The notes beneath the pieces are model-generated. The model worked only from the letters and a program-made list of their open reading frames with translations, was not told the origin of the DNA and made no database searches. The position numbers and the translations under genes are program-made. A stretch of DNA of 64,000 nucleotides from positions 2,356,001 to 2,420,000 of the forward strand of contig NZ_CP047130.1 of NCBI RefSeq assembly GCF_009832865.1, read 5' to 3'. Below are positions 28,189-37,683 of this stretch, piece by piece. The stretch comes from Colwellia sp. 20A7. GTDB taxonomy: Bacteria > Pseudomonadota > Gammaproteobacteria > Enterobacterales > Alteromonadaceae. Numbering within the stretch: position 1 is the first letter of the stretch; every line of letters begins with the position of its first letter.

Positions 28189-29562
28189 TTAGCTATCATA
28201 AACAATGTTAGCTAAGGTTTTGTTTTCAAGATTAAGTCCCGTTGTTACCTTAATATCTTTCTGATAATACGCATAACCTCGTTGTGTACCTACCGCAATG
28301 AGCATTGAACTAGGAACAAATTCAGGATTTTTGGTATGCAGCTTAATCGTATGGTTATGGCCATTAATCGTGGCTAAAATATTATTTGCAAGACCATTTC
28401 GACTATCTAAAATATCTAAATCAACCGATGCATACGATGAGCTGCCATAAGGGCAACTTAATGCTTCAGCGTATTTAGCATTAGCTCTACAATTAGTTAA
28501 TCTATCTTTATTGCCAATATTGAAACCTGCAGCAATACAGTCTCTTACTTCACAGTTTTCAACAATATCCGCTGCCCCACCTAAACCGGTACAAATACCT
28601 CGTCGCATTTGATAAACACTACAATTGCGAATAGTGGTACTGCCAGTAGCATTTCCTCTAAAGTTGCCATACAAACGAATACCATCTTCACTTAAAGAAA
28701 TAATTTCATCAGGTAAAATTTCGCCTTTATCGCTAACGGTGACACCTTCCACATACCCTGTTTTAGGTACTTTAAAGCCATGTTCATAGGCATAACCACT
28801 TTTCTCAGCAAGCAAACTATTGGTTGTTTTTACCAAACCATCAACGTGACAGTCTTCAATAAACGTATCAATTGCTCCTTGAACAAAAATAGCATGCCCC
28901 ATGGCTCTCATGTGTACTTTACAACCAATAAGTTTAACGCCAACCGCAGGCCACCCAACTCTGATACCATTCATTTTTCTAACAACTTGACCATTAATAC
29001 CATATAAGCTGCCATAACCCCATGGCGTTGAGCCTGAGGTAGTAATATCAACATTTTTTAGGACAACACCCGTACCAACAACATTGAATATTTTATTTCG
29101 ACTTTGGTATCCTGATTTATCACCAAAAGTTTCTATAGTTACGCCTTCAAAAACACTATTTTCGCCTGCTAAATCAATAACTCGATAAAATCCATCGGCT
29201 CCCGGTGGGTTACCAAATAAACTGAACAGAACAGTATCAACCTGCAAGATAACCCCTGTTAAGTCATAATGGCTATTACTACCAGTAAACGAAATAAACT
29301 TATGGGAAGTAGCTGAATCAAGTATGTATATACCTGAAGCTAAGCGTACTTTAATGTTATCTACACTCGCATAATGTCGTAATTCATCCAGATTATTAAT
29401 GGTAATAAAATGATCAGAGTAAGACTGACTGAGTCTAGTCGTACTTAAAGATGAACATGCTGTAGTGGCCAATAAACATAAAGCTGAAGACAGAAACTTT
29501 CTACGACTTACTGAAGTGATAATTGTCTTAACATGGCTACTTTGATTAGTTTTTTCTATCAT
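28189..29562 (-). CDS. Tat-type lipoprotein with right-handed beta-helix, candidate lyase/hydrolase
   Basis: A 457-residue protein. The N-terminus has a twin-arginine motif (SRRKFLSS) and a lipobox (TTACSS), so it is likely exported folded by Tat and lipid-anchored. The body is a run of beta-helix coils (NSVFEGVTIETFG, TGVVLKNVDITTSG, VGVKLIGCKVHMR, TTIRNCSVYQMRRGI, ADIVENCEVRDCIAAGF). No known catalytic signature is recognised. It lies alone on the minus strand between the plus-strand esterase group and the kduD operon. Polysaccharide lyase or epimerase are both plausible. Confidence 0.75.
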   Translation of the reverse strand: MIEKTNQSSHVKTIITSVSRRKFLSSALCLLATTACSSLSTTRLSQSYSDHFITINNLDELRHYASVDNIKVRLASGIYILDSATSHKFISFTGSNSHYDLTGVILQVDTVLFSLFGNPPGADGFYRVIDLAGENSVFEGVTIETFGDKSGYQSRNKIFNVVGTGVVLKNVDITTSGSTPWGYGSLYGINGQVVRKMNGIRVGWPAVGVKLIGCKVHMRAMGHAIFVQGAIDTFIEDCHVDGLVKTTNSLLAEKSGYAYEHGFKVPKTGYVEGVTVSDKGEILPDEIISLSEDGIRLYGNFRGNATGSTTIRNCSVYQMRRGICTGLGGAADIVENCEVRDCIAAGFNIGNKDRLTNCRANAKYAEALSCPYGSSSYASVDLDILDSRNGLANNILATINGHNHTIKLHTKNPEFVPSSMLIAVGTQRGYAYYQKDIKVTTGLNLENKTLANIVYDS

Positions 29563-29708
29563 TTAAACTCCAATCATTAATATTATTTTTAATAAAATCA
29601 ATCATGTCGACTAGTGATTGTTGCCTTGATTAAAATGGCTATCAGAGCAACATTGACATAAAGGACAAGTGTAATAAACCTAGTTCAAATTACTTAAAGA
29701 ATAAAAAG

Positions 29709-29735
29709 AGTGCTTTAACTTACAGGTAAAGCACT
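29709..29735 (-). terminator. terminator of the GH88-ROK-SDR operon
   Basis: AGTGCTTTA / TAAAGCACT perfect 9-bp stem; on the minus strand it is followed by CTTTTTATTC. Located about 50 bases after the SDR stop. Confidence 0.75.
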
Positions 29736-29785
29736 AAAAAATGGATATTGATAACACATCAACATCCATGCTGAACGAATATAAA

Positions 29786-30553
29786 TTAGCGAGCCAACCA
29801 GCCGCCATCTACGGCTAAAATGTGACCATTAACATAATTACTGGCTTCACTCGCTAAGAAAAGTGCAGCACCAACTAACTGTTCAGGCTGTCCCCACTCT
29901 CCTGCTGGAATACGTTTTTTTATTTCATTATTACGTTCAGAATCATCTCGTAAGGCTTGTGTGTTATCCGTTGCAAAATAGCCTGGCGCAATAGCATTAA
30001 CTTGAATATTATTAATTGCCCATTCGTTAGCTAATGCCTTAGTTAAACCCACAACAGCATGTTTACTTGCCGTATATGCTGGAACAGTCATACCGCCGGT
30101 ATAAGACAACATAGAGGCGATGTTAATAATTTTACCGCTACCTTTTGCTAACATTTTTTTACCAATAATTTGGCATAATAAAAACATTGAATTTACATTT
30201 ATATCGATAACTTTAGTGAATTCATTAAGTGGGTATTCAACGGCAGGAAAACGAGAAATAGTACCACCATTATTAACCAACACATCAATTTCGCCATAAA
30301 TATCAACCGCTTCTTTTGCTAATTTTTCAACTGCATCAAAGTCACTCAAATCAGCATAAACGCCTGTAGCAATACCGCCAGCGGCTGTGATTTCACGTTC
30401 TGTTTGCTCCGTTCCGCCTTGACGAGAACTTGCACAAATAACCTTAGCTCCTGCCGCAGCAAAACCTATAGCAAGGGCTTTTCCTATACCACGACTTGCA
30501 CCAGTAACTAAAACAACTTTATTTAACACTGAAAACAAATTTTGCTCTTTCAT
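29786..30553 (-). CDS. kduD: SDR dehydrogenase, KduD-like (2-deoxy-D-gluconate 3-dehydrogenase family)
   Basis: A 255-residue classical short-chain dehydrogenase: nucleotide-binding TGASRGIGKA (~18-27), NNGGTIS, catalytic Ser in NIASMLSYTGG, YTASKHAVV (YxxxK) and the C-terminal VDGGWLA. Length and context fit KduD/DhuD, which reduces 3-deoxy-D-glycero-2,5-hexodiulosonate to 2-keto-3-deoxy-D-gluconate in the cytoplasm. Last gene of the minus-strand operon GH88 - ROK - SDR. A DhuI-like isomerase for the previous step is encoded at 20276-20923. Substrate specificity is inferred from neighbours. Confidence 0.82.
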   Translation of the reverse strand: MKEQNLFSVLNKVVLVTGASRGIGKALAIGFAAAGAKVICASSRQGGTEQTEREITAAGGIATGVYADLSDFDAVEKLAKEAVDIYGEIDVLVNNGGTISRFPAVEYPLNEFTKVIDINVNSMFLLCQIIGKKMLAKGSGKIINIASMLSYTGGMTVPAYTASKHAVVGLTKALANEWAINNIQVNAIAPGYFATDNTQALRDDSERNNEIKKRIPAGEWGQPEQLVGAALFLASEASNYVNGHILAVDGGWLAR

Positions 30554-30588
30554 TATTCTTCCTCTTACCTAATATGAGTCATTTATAT

Positions 30589-31497
30589 TTATGTCCAAAG
30601 TCTAGCTGCGCCTCGAACTCTTGATGAGTATCCCCACGTTGAGGGAAGTATTTTTCCATTCCATCTATCTGCATAAACAAACTTTTCGACTAAAGCAGGT
30701 AAATCCGAATACAAGGATTGAATGTTTGACAGTCCACCACCTAACACAATGACATCAGGGTCAATAATGTTGCAAATACTGGCAATTGCTCTGGCAATTC
30801 GATCAGTTAATGCTGAAATTTCAAAAACAGCGGCAGAGTCACCTTGAGCGGCTAACTCTACTATCTCTTTTCCTGTTTTTTCTAATTTGGTTCTGGCTTT
30901 ATAACTTCTTGATAAACCCGTACCTGAAATCCACTGCTCTAAACACCCTACTTTTCCGCAGTAACATGGAATACCTTTCATTTCTTGAAAGTTGGTCCAA
31001 GGAAGTGGGTTATGTCCCCACTCAGCAGCAATACCGTTACTTCCCTCAATTAATTTTGAGTCGATAACAAGTCCACCACCGCAGCCTGTTCCCAGTATGA
31101 TTCCACAAACAATCGGCACGCCTTTTCCTACACCATCATAAGATTCAGACAGAGCAAAGCAATTCGCATCATTGGCTATTTTAATTTTGCGATTAAGCAC
31201 ATATTCCAAATCATCTTTAACGTCTTTGCCGTTCATATATAATCGATTTGAATTACGCATACGCCCTGTCACAGGAGAAATAGAGCCTGCCATACAAACA
31301 CCTACCGGTAATTTTCGCCCTATTTTTTTCTCTATATCAGTAACGAGCTTATTCATAATATTCAGTGCCGCCGAATAATTACCCGGCGTAGATTCGCTCA
31401 AACTATGAATAATATCGCCTGAAGGGCCTAGTGCAGCGGCTTTAATTGTTAAACCACCAAAATCTACTCCAAGACGTATCACCAGTAGGGCTCCCAA
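30589..31497 (-). CDS. ROK-family sugar kinase
   Basis: A 302-residue ROK protein without a DNA-binding domain, so a kinase rather than a repressor. Features: phosphate-binding GVDFGGLTIKAAALG, catalytic region KIANDANCFALSE, GTGCGGGLVIDSKLIEG, EWGHNPLPW and the zinc motif CYCGKVGCLEQW. Substrate could be glucose, mannose or an amino sugar freed by GH88. It overlaps the GH88 gene by 19 bases; a GTG five codons in (VIRLGVDFGG) is an equally good start. Confidence 0.85.
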   Translation of the reverse strand: MGALLVIRLGVDFGGLTIKAAALGPSGDIIHSLSESTPGNYSAALNIMNKLVTDIEKKIGRKLPVGVCMAGSISPVTGRMRNSNRLYMNGKDVKDDLEYVLNRKIKIANDANCFALSESYDGVGKGVPIVCGIILGTGCGGGLVIDSKLIEGSNGIAAEWGHNPLPWTNFQEMKGIPCYCGKVGCLEQWISGTGLSRSYKARTKLEKTGKEIVELAAQGDSAAVFEISALTDRIARAIASICNIIDPDVIVLGGGLSNIQSLYSDLPALVEKFVYADRWNGKILPSTWGYSSRVRGAARLWT

Positions 31498-32699
31498 ACT
31501 TGTTCAAAACGGATGATAGCCTCAAGGTAGAAATAATCTCCCCATGTACAATACTCATCTACACCAACATTATTAGGCTTATGATATACCGCATGTTTTA
31601 ATAAACCCGTACCTGGCTCTAACGACTTACAACTGTAGTTATTGATTAAACTGGCCATCATAGCTTTACATGCTGCTGCATAAGTTTCTCTATCAGGATC
31701 CTGAAGAGGAATATATTTTAAAAGCTCAAGCATTCCACAAATAGCAATAGCTGCAGATGAAGAGTCTCTAGGTTCGTCTCCCTCAACAAAGTCTAAATCC
31801 CAATAGCAAATTAAGTCTTCTGGCAGACGGTTTAAAAAGTAGTTAGTTACGCGACAAGCTTGCTCTATTAAGGCTGGAATTTGATGATATCGATAAACCA
31901 ATGGGAAACCTGAGATCCCCCATGCTTGACCTCTTGCCCAACAAGAGTCATCAGAAAAGCCTTGGTGTGTTGCACCAAACTTTCCTTCTCCTGTTAGCGT
32001 ATCGATAAAATAAGTATGAAAAGTTGAAGCATCATCACGTATTAAATATTTTAACGCTTGTTCGATATGTTTATTGGCCGCATCACGATACTTATTATCG
32101 CCAGTTTGTTCGCTAGCCCAGTACAATAAAGGAATATTTAAATTACAATCAATAATCATACGACCCGATTCAGCAGGGTCATTTAAATTACCCCATGCTT
32201 GAATGATTTTTCCAGTATCTATATAGCGATCATATAAGCAATCCGCTGATTTTAATGCCGCTTCTTTACAGTCTTTATCACCCGTATTTTTATATCCCGC
32301 AACACAAGAAAGCAGATACAAAAAACCATGATCATGGTGGTCCACTTCAATTCTTTCTTCAATGCGTTTTTTGTACGAAGGTATTTGCGCACTAGCAGCA
32401 TCTAAAAATTGTTTATCTTCAGATAACTCATAAGCTAACCAAAGTTGCCCACTCCAAAAGCCACTAGTCCATTCAACATTATCAATCTTTTTATATATTC
32501 CATTCTCTGCAGCTGGCTCTGGATATGAGTCTTGGAAATATTCGATATTGCAACTGATTTTTTTCAGTGCAATAGACTTCGCGTTTTCTAACAAATTTTT
32601 AGTTAATGTCTGTGCACTAAAAAACTTATCCTTATCTCTTAGCTCTTCTCTCACACTACTTTGACCAAAGTCAGAAGATTTTTCTCTAATATTCAACAT
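31479..32699 (-). CDS. GH88 unsaturated uronyl hydrolase
   Basis: A 406-residue (alpha/alpha)6-barrel protein. Family marks: WTSGFWSGQLWLAYEL, DHHDHGFLYLLSCVAGYK (first catalytic Asp), RMIIDCNLNIPLLYWAS (second Asp), WARGQAWGISGFPLVYRY, DSSSAAIAICGMLEL and CTWGDYFYLEAI. GH88 enzymes hydrate the 4,5-double bond left by a polysaccharide lyase, releasing 4-deoxy-5-keto-uronate plus the neighbouring sugar. No signal peptide, so it acts on imported unsaturated oligosaccharides. It heads the operon with the ROK kinase and KduD, and a LacI operator lies about 75 bases upstream. Confidence 0.88.
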   Translation of the reverse strand: MLNIREKSSDFGQSSVREELRDKDKFFSAQTLTKNLLENAKSIALKKISCNIEYFQDSYPEPAAENGIYKKIDNVEWTSGFWSGQLWLAYELSEDKQFLDAASAQIPSYKKRIEERIEVDHHDHGFLYLLSCVAGYKNTGDKDCKEAALKSADCLYDRYIDTGKIIQAWGNLNDPAESGRMIIDCNLNIPLLYWASEQTGDNKYRDAANKHIEQALKYLIRDDASTFHTYFIDTLTGEGKFGATHQGFSDDSCWARGQAWGISGFPLVYRYHQIPALIEQACRVTNYFLNRLPEDLICYWDLDFVEGDEPRDSSSAAIAICGMLELLKYIPLQDPDRETYAAACKAMMASLINNYSCKSLEPGTGLLKHAVYHKPNNVGVDEYCTWGDYFYLEAIIRFEQVWEPYW

Positions 32700-32773
32700 A
32701 ACAACTCCTGCAGACAGATAATAAATTTCTATCTTTTTAAAAATATTGTGTAAATCATTTGTTTTGATAATTT

Positions 32774-32789
32774 ATGGTATCGATAACAT
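32774..32789. promoter_or_regulatory. LacI-type operator before the GH88 operon
   Basis: ATGGTATCGATAACAT, CG-centred palindrome with one mismatch per half, 75 bases before the GH88 start. Confidence 0.6.
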
Positions 32790-33044
32790 TTGTGTTTGTA
32801 AAGTATAAGTTTCATCTTTAATTATTAAATTAATAAAGCACATATGAAGATCTTGCCTTTATCGAGGTATTTAGCTTAAGTTGGGATGTTCAGGATGGGG
32901 GAAACATTACAATTTCATAATTGTAATGTTTTGAATAGTAGTTGATGAAGAGCGAATAAAGATTACAGCTAATTCCTATTTAAACTGAATTAGATTTAAG
33001 GTGCCCCTAGTATATAAGAACCTTTAATTAAAAGATTAAATGGG

Positions 33045-34106
33045 TTATTTAACTAAGCAGTGTGCAGACGAGGCACGTTCAATCAACTTAAATTGGGCAA
33101 CATAATGATTGTAGCCTGGACTGATTGAATCACCTTCTCTTAACAACTTATCCAGAATTTGTACCGCTTCAAAAGCCATTTCTTCAAGAGGCTCATAAAT
33201 GGTTGTCAATTGTGGCCATATCGCAGTCGCGGCTGGGGAGTCATCAAAGCCTACAATACTAATTTCTTCTGGTATTTTAATATTTAGTCCATGGGCAACA
33301 GCAACAATTGCGGTGGCCATCTCATCATTTGCGGCAAAAATAGCCGTAGGTCTAATATCTGAAGGACCAGGCTCTAATAACTTATGTGCTGCATCTAAAC
33401 CGCTTTTATAGCTAAAATCACCTTCAAAAACAAGTTTGTTATTTACTTCTAAACCGGCTTCCGACATCGCAACCATAAATCCTTCAAGGCGACTGTTAGC
33501 AGGGGAATGGTCTTCATCTCCCTTAACAAAAGCAATATCTTTATGCCCTAACTCTAACAAGTAATGTGTCATTGCTGATGCAGCAGAATAATCATCAATC
33601 AACACCGCAGGAGAATGTAATTTAGGGTTACCTGAAGCAAAACTAAGCGCAATAACAGAGTGTTTACGAGCTAATTGATGCGCTTCTAACATATCACAAA
33701 TTGGCGGAGGTAAGATAACCCCACCGACCCCTTTATCTATTAAAGCACGCAAGGCATTTAAGGGTTCCTCATGACCTGATAATGGTTCAATAACTAATTC
33801 ACAGCCTAATTTAGATGCTGCAGAAAAAGCCCCCATTAGAAAACCGCCTAGATTAGACGACTTAGGGTTATTAAACAGAACACCTATTTTTTGAACGCCG
33901 GTTCTAGCCGCCCTAGCAGCCATGTTGGGTATGTAATTTAACTCAAGTATCGCATCAGATATTTTTTTTCGAGTTTTATCACTCACGCGTCCAGAGTTAT
34001 TAACAACTCTTGAAACCGTCATGGCTGATACACCTGCAAATTGAGCTACGTCGTAGATAGTTGTAGCATGTTTACCATTTTTAATTTTTTTGCTATCCGA
34101 TTGCAT
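33045..34106 (-). CDS. LacI-family transcriptional regulator of the glycan cluster
   Basis: A 353-residue regulator: N-terminal LacI helix-turn-helix (TIYDVAQFAGVSAMTVSRVV, ~16-35) and hinge helix (NYIPNMAARAARTG), then a periplasmic-binding-like sensor domain with GVGGVILPPP, FVKGDEDHSPANSRLEGF and ISIVGFDDSPAATAIWP. It sits between the GH88 operon and the divergent TRAP operon. Palindromes of one type occur in front of itself, the TRAP operon, the GH88 operon, the dhuI operon and the TonB receptor, so it probably represses the whole cluster until a pathway sugar binds. Confidence 0.9.
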   Translation of the reverse strand: MQSDSKKIKNGKHATTIYDVAQFAGVSAMTVSRVVNNSGRVSDKTRKKISDAILELNYIPNMAARAARTGVQKIGVLFNNPKSSNLGGFLMGAFSAASKLGCELVIEPLSGHEEPLNALRALIDKGVGGVILPPPICDMLEAHQLARKHSVIALSFASGNPKLHSPAVLIDDYSAASAMTHYLLELGHKDIAFVKGDEDHSPANSRLEGFMVAMSEAGLEVNNKLVFEGDFSYKSGLDAAHKLLEPGPSDIRPTAIFAANDEMATAIVAVAHGLNIKIPEEISIVGFDDSPAATAIWPQLTTIYEPLEEMAFEAVQILDKLLREGDSISPGYNHYVAQFKLIERASSAHCLVK

Positions 34107-34120
34107 TAATATCCCTCAAT

Positions 34121-34166
34121 ATGTTATCGAAAGTGACAGGTGTATTGATTATGATATCGATAAAAT
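34121..34166. promoter_or_regulatory. LacI-type operators upstream of its own gene
   Basis: A half-like site ATGTTATCG (34121-34129) and a full CG-centred palindrome ATGATATCGATAAAAT (34151-34166), 15 and 45 bases upstream of the regulator's start; suggests autoregulation. Confidence 0.5.
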
Positions 34167-34463
34167 CATACAACCTCAAGTTATAGATAAAATATAACCT
34201 CTCTAGGCCATACAATCTATTATTTCTAAGCTTGAATTCTCAGGTACTTTAATTAAAACTTTTATTATTAATACTTAAGTTTTATTTCACTCAATAATAT
34301 TAGTGTTCCATAAGTCGTTTTATATACTGTTACGAATAAGAAGCTATATAAAATTAACTAAATGCAACCAACTTAGAGCCGCTTATACTTCGAGTAACCT
34401 ACTATTAATTTATTTTCCTTTACACCTAATATATTGATAAAAAACTTTACATTCAACAATTAA

Positions 34464-34479
34464 ATGTTATCGTTAACGC
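34464..34479. promoter_or_regulatory. LacI-type operator before the TRAP operon
   Basis: ATGTTATCGTTAACGC, CG-centred, 36 bases before the dctP start. Confidence 0.55.
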
Positions 34480-34515
34480 AGTTATATATATTAAAAATTA
34501 AAACATATAATACAA

Positions 34516-35553
34516 ATGGTGTACTCAATGAATTTTACAATAAGTAAAGCGGATCGCACTTTACCTACATTAATAGCTTTATTAATTTCTATTACCTTAC
34601 TGCCTTTAAAGCTTAACGCTTCTGAAATACCTGTTAAAACTTACAAAATAGTTACGGATATACAAGCCGATGGAACCGCAGGAAAGCTTATTTCCGAGTT
34701 TGCTAAAAATGTTCAAAAAAGAACAAATGATAAAGTACGTTTTAAAATATTTCACGCTGGTGTTCTCGGAGATCAATTACAATATTTTCAACATATACAA
34801 AGAGGTGTTATTGATATTGGTCTTATTAATAGCGCATCGATTGAATCAGTTATACCGTATTTAGGTATTATGAATATGCCTTATTTATTTCGCTCAGCGG
34901 AAGAATATAGGAAGGTAATGAACAGCGCTAAAATTCGAGATATTTTATTCGAATCAGCTAAAAAGAATAGGTTTGCCTTTCTAGGTTACCTAAGTAGCGA
35001 CTTTAGAAGTATATATACATCTAAACCCGTTACTAATCGTTTAGAACTTGCTTCTCTTCGTTTAAGAACCATTTCTAGTCAAACATATATGCAAATGCTT
35101 CATCGATTCGGAGCTGTCCCTACAGCCCTTCCCTTTGGTGAACTATACTCCGCCATGCAACAAGGTGTAGTAGATGGCGCTGAAGGTGGAATAGCCGGTA
35201 TTTATGAAGCAGGTTTTAGCGATGTTGCCAAATTTGTATTACATACCGAACATACGCGATTAACGGACTTTGTTATTGCAAGTACTAAGTTTACTAATAG
35301 CCTATCAGAAACGGAACGCCAAATTGTTAATGAAGAATTTATACACATTAGTGACAAATCGATAGATTTTGCCCAAGAAAATGAGCGTATTACTAAGAAA
35401 AAACTGATCGATGAAAAAGGCGTTAAGTTTTACAGTGTAGATAAAGAGGATTTTATAAACTCTGTTAAACCATTATATGAAGCTGCTTTAGCTGAACCGG
35501 AAAAAGCAACGTTATTAAAAGCCATTTTACAATTAGAGCAAAGAACGCTTTAA
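34516..35553 (+). CDS. dctP: TRAP transporter substrate-binding protein (DctP)
   Basis: A 345-residue periplasmic binding protein with a signal peptide ending near PLKLNA. TRAP/DctP marks: the GVLGDQLQYFQHIQRGVIDIG block, conserved Arg region SLRLRTISSQTYMQMLHRFGA (binds the carboxylate of the ligand) and YSAMQQGVVDGAEGG. It delivers an acidic ligand, here probably an unsaturated uronate-containing di- or oligosaccharide, to the DctQM permease encoded 33 bases downstream. A second Met five codons in (MNFTISK) is a possible start. Confidence 0.9.
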   Translation: MVYSMNFTISKADRTLPTLIALLISITLLPLKLNASEIPVKTYKIVTDIQADGTAGKLISEFAKNVQKRTNDKVRFKIFHAGVLGDQLQYFQHIQRGVIDIGLINSASIESVIPYLGIMNMPYLFRSAEEYRKVMNSAKIRDILFESAKKNRFAFLGYLSSDFRSIYTSKPVTNRLELASLRLRTISSQTYMQMLHRFGAVPTALPFGELYSAMQQGVVDGAEGGIAGIYEAGFSDVAKFVLHTEHTRLTDFVIASTKFTNSLSETERQIVNEEFIHISDKSIDFAQENERITKKKLIDEKGVKFYSVDKEDFINSVKPLYEAALAEPEKATLLKAILQLEQRTL

Positions 35554-35586
35554 GCCGATATTTATAATATTTAACAATGATTTATA

Positions 35587-37548
35587 ATGAGAGTTCCTAT
35601 GTCAGAAGTAAATGAAAATAATCCGAATCAACAAGCAATCCCTCCTGTAAATACCTCATCTTTAATCAATGCATTTTCTATTAGTGCAAACGTACTTAAT
35701 AAAGTAATACAGTGTTTTCTCGTTGGATTATTGGCTGCAATGACAATTGCCATTGCTTACCAAATCACCTCTCGCTTTATCTTTAACTCACCAAGTAAGT
35801 ATACTCAAGAATTCCTAAGATACTCTCTTATTTGGCTTGGGTTAATTGCCGGTGGCTATTGTTTTTTTTCTGCAAGACACCTCAATCTACCTTTATTGAT
35901 CGAAAAACTTTCTTTCAAAAATGCTTCCCGACTTAAACTATTAAATGCTGGGTTAACACTAGTATTTGGTGTTGTACTTTTGATTGGTGGCTATCAATCT
36001 CTACTCGATAATATGCTAATGAAAACCGCTATGTTTACTCTTCCTATTGGTATATTACAGCTCAGTATATTTATTTGCGGTGTTATGGTCTTACTGTCTC
36101 AGTTACATAATATTTATAAATTATTTGAAATTAAATGTGTGAATGGTTTTGATCTTTTATTAATTTTATCCTTCGTTGCGGTTTTTGGTTGTTTTCTTTG
36201 GTTTTTATCTCTAACCGATTCATTTTCTTACCTAGTAAATAATCACTTAGAGCTTTCATCTCTCACAGTTCTTTTTTCTGTATTTTTCTTATTCCTTATT
36301 CTCGGAACGCCTATTGCTGTAGGCCTTGCGTTTTCAGGTTTAGCAACATTATTTTTACAAGTGGAGTTGGCTCCTTTATTTCCAACTGCTGGCCAAACAA
36401 TTTTTAATGGTTTAGATAGCTTTGGCTTTTTGGCTTTACCTTTCTTTATTCTTGCTGGTAGTATTTTGAGCCATACAGGACTAGCCAGACGATTAATTGA
36501 CTTAGCAATGCTTATCGGTGGTCGAGTACCTGGGAGCTTATGGCAATCAAATGTTCTCGCTAACGCTTTATTTGGTACTTTATCAGGTTCTGGAATTGCT
36601 TCAGCATCAGCGATTGGTGGAATAATTACCCCTGTAGCTAAAGAAAAAAATTATGACATGCCTATGACCGCAGCTGTTAATGCTGCTTCAGCACCTTGTG
36701 GAATGCTTATTCCTCCCTCTGGCGCCTTAATTGTATATTCACTAATAACAGGAGGTAGTGCTTCAATTATTTCTCTTTTCTTAGCCGGCTATTTACCCGG
36801 TATGATTATGGCATTATGCGTCATGGTTTCAGCTTACTTTTATGCAAAGAAAAAAGGCTATAAGGCTGAAGGAAATAAAATAAGTTGGTCAGCTAAATTA
36901 TCTATATTTTACAGAGCACTGCCTAGTTTATTTTTGATAGTTATTGTAATGGGTGGCATTTTAGGTGGTTTATTTACCGCAATAGAAGGTTCAGGAGTGG
37001 CTGTTGTTTATAGTTTACTATTAGCACTTATTTACCGCGCTATATCGATTAAATCTTTGTTCAATATTCTACTAGAAACAGCTATTGTTTCAGGTGTCAT
37101 TCTTTTCTTAATTGCTTGTTCGGGCATGATGAGTTGGACAATGACATTTGCTTCTATTCCTGAAACTGTTGGACAAATATTGACTGGAATGAGTGATAAT
37201 AAATACATAATTTTATTATTGATAATAAGTGTTTTACTTATTGTGGGTGTTTTTATGGATATGTCACCCGCGATGTTAATTTTTACACCTATATTCTACC
37301 CTGTTGTTGTTAATTTAGGTGTAGATCCTGTGCATTTTGGTATTATTTTAGTTTATGCTTTAGCCTTAGGGGTGGTAACACCGCCTGTTGGTACTGTTTT
37401 GTTCGTTTCCTGTAGTATTTCCAAAGAGAAAATTACCGACGTTATAAAACCACTTTTCCCTATTTTTGGGCTGCAGCTAATTGGGTTGTTGCTAATCACT
37501 TTTTTTCCAGCAATCAGTTTAACTTTGCCTAAACTGTTCGGCTTATAA
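35587..37548 (+). CDS. dctM: TRAP transporter fused small and large permease (DctQM)
   Basis: A 653-residue inner-membrane protein joining both TRAP permease subunits. Residues ~30-185 are the four-helix DctQ part (FNSPSKYTQEFLRYSLIWLGL); a linking helix follows; ~225-650 are the DctM part with many membrane helices and conserved GTPIAVGLAFSG, LALPFFILAGSIL, NAASAPCGMLIPPS and ALALGVVTPPVG. It moves the DctP-bound ligand using a sodium gradient. Start may be the Met at 35599 (MSEVNENN), preceded by GAGAG. Part of a plus-strand operon with dctP, pgi and an esterase. Confidence 0.9.
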   Translation: MRVPMSEVNENNPNQQAIPPVNTSSLINAFSISANVLNKVIQCFLVGLLAAMTIAIAYQITSRFIFNSPSKYTQEFLRYSLIWLGLIAGGYCFFSARHLNLPLLIEKLSFKNASRLKLLNAGLTLVFGVVLLIGGYQSLLDNMLMKTAMFTLPIGILQLSIFICGVMVLLSQLHNIYKLFEIKCVNGFDLLLILSFVAVFGCFLWFLSLTDSFSYLVNNHLELSSLTVLFSVFFLFLILGTPIAVGLAFSGLATLFLQVELAPLFPTAGQTIFNGLDSFGFLALPFFILAGSILSHTGLARRLIDLAMLIGGRVPGSLWQSNVLANALFGTLSGSGIASASAIGGIITPVAKEKNYDMPMTAAVNAASAPCGMLIPPSGALIVYSLITGGSASIISLFLAGYLPGMIMALCVMVSAYFYAKKKGYKAEGNKISWSAKLSIFYRALPSLFLIVIVMGGILGGLFTAIEGSGVAVVYSLLLALIYRAISIKSLFNILLETAIVSGVILFLIACSGMMSWTMTFASIPETVGQILTGMSDNKYIILLLIISVLLIVGVFMDMSPAMLIFTPIFYPVVVNLGVDPVHFGIILVYALALGVVTPPVGTVLFVSCSISKEKITDVIKPLFPIFGLQLIGLLLITFFPAISLTLPKLFGL

Positions 37549-37683
37549 GTTACTAAATATTAAAGGCTAAACGCTATTGTATATTAATGAGTAATTAGCA
37601 GAAAATAGCGTTCGAAACTCCTTTATTGCATTCATATTTTAACCAGAATTAACATCATCTTATATAAAATAACAGAGTATTAA

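Noticed and set aside
37569..37612. AACGCTATT / AATAGCGTT inverted repeat as terminator of the TRAP permease gene
   Set aside because: Stem is perfect but the loop is 26 bases and there is no T-run; pgi follows in the same direction, so it is not listed as a terminator.
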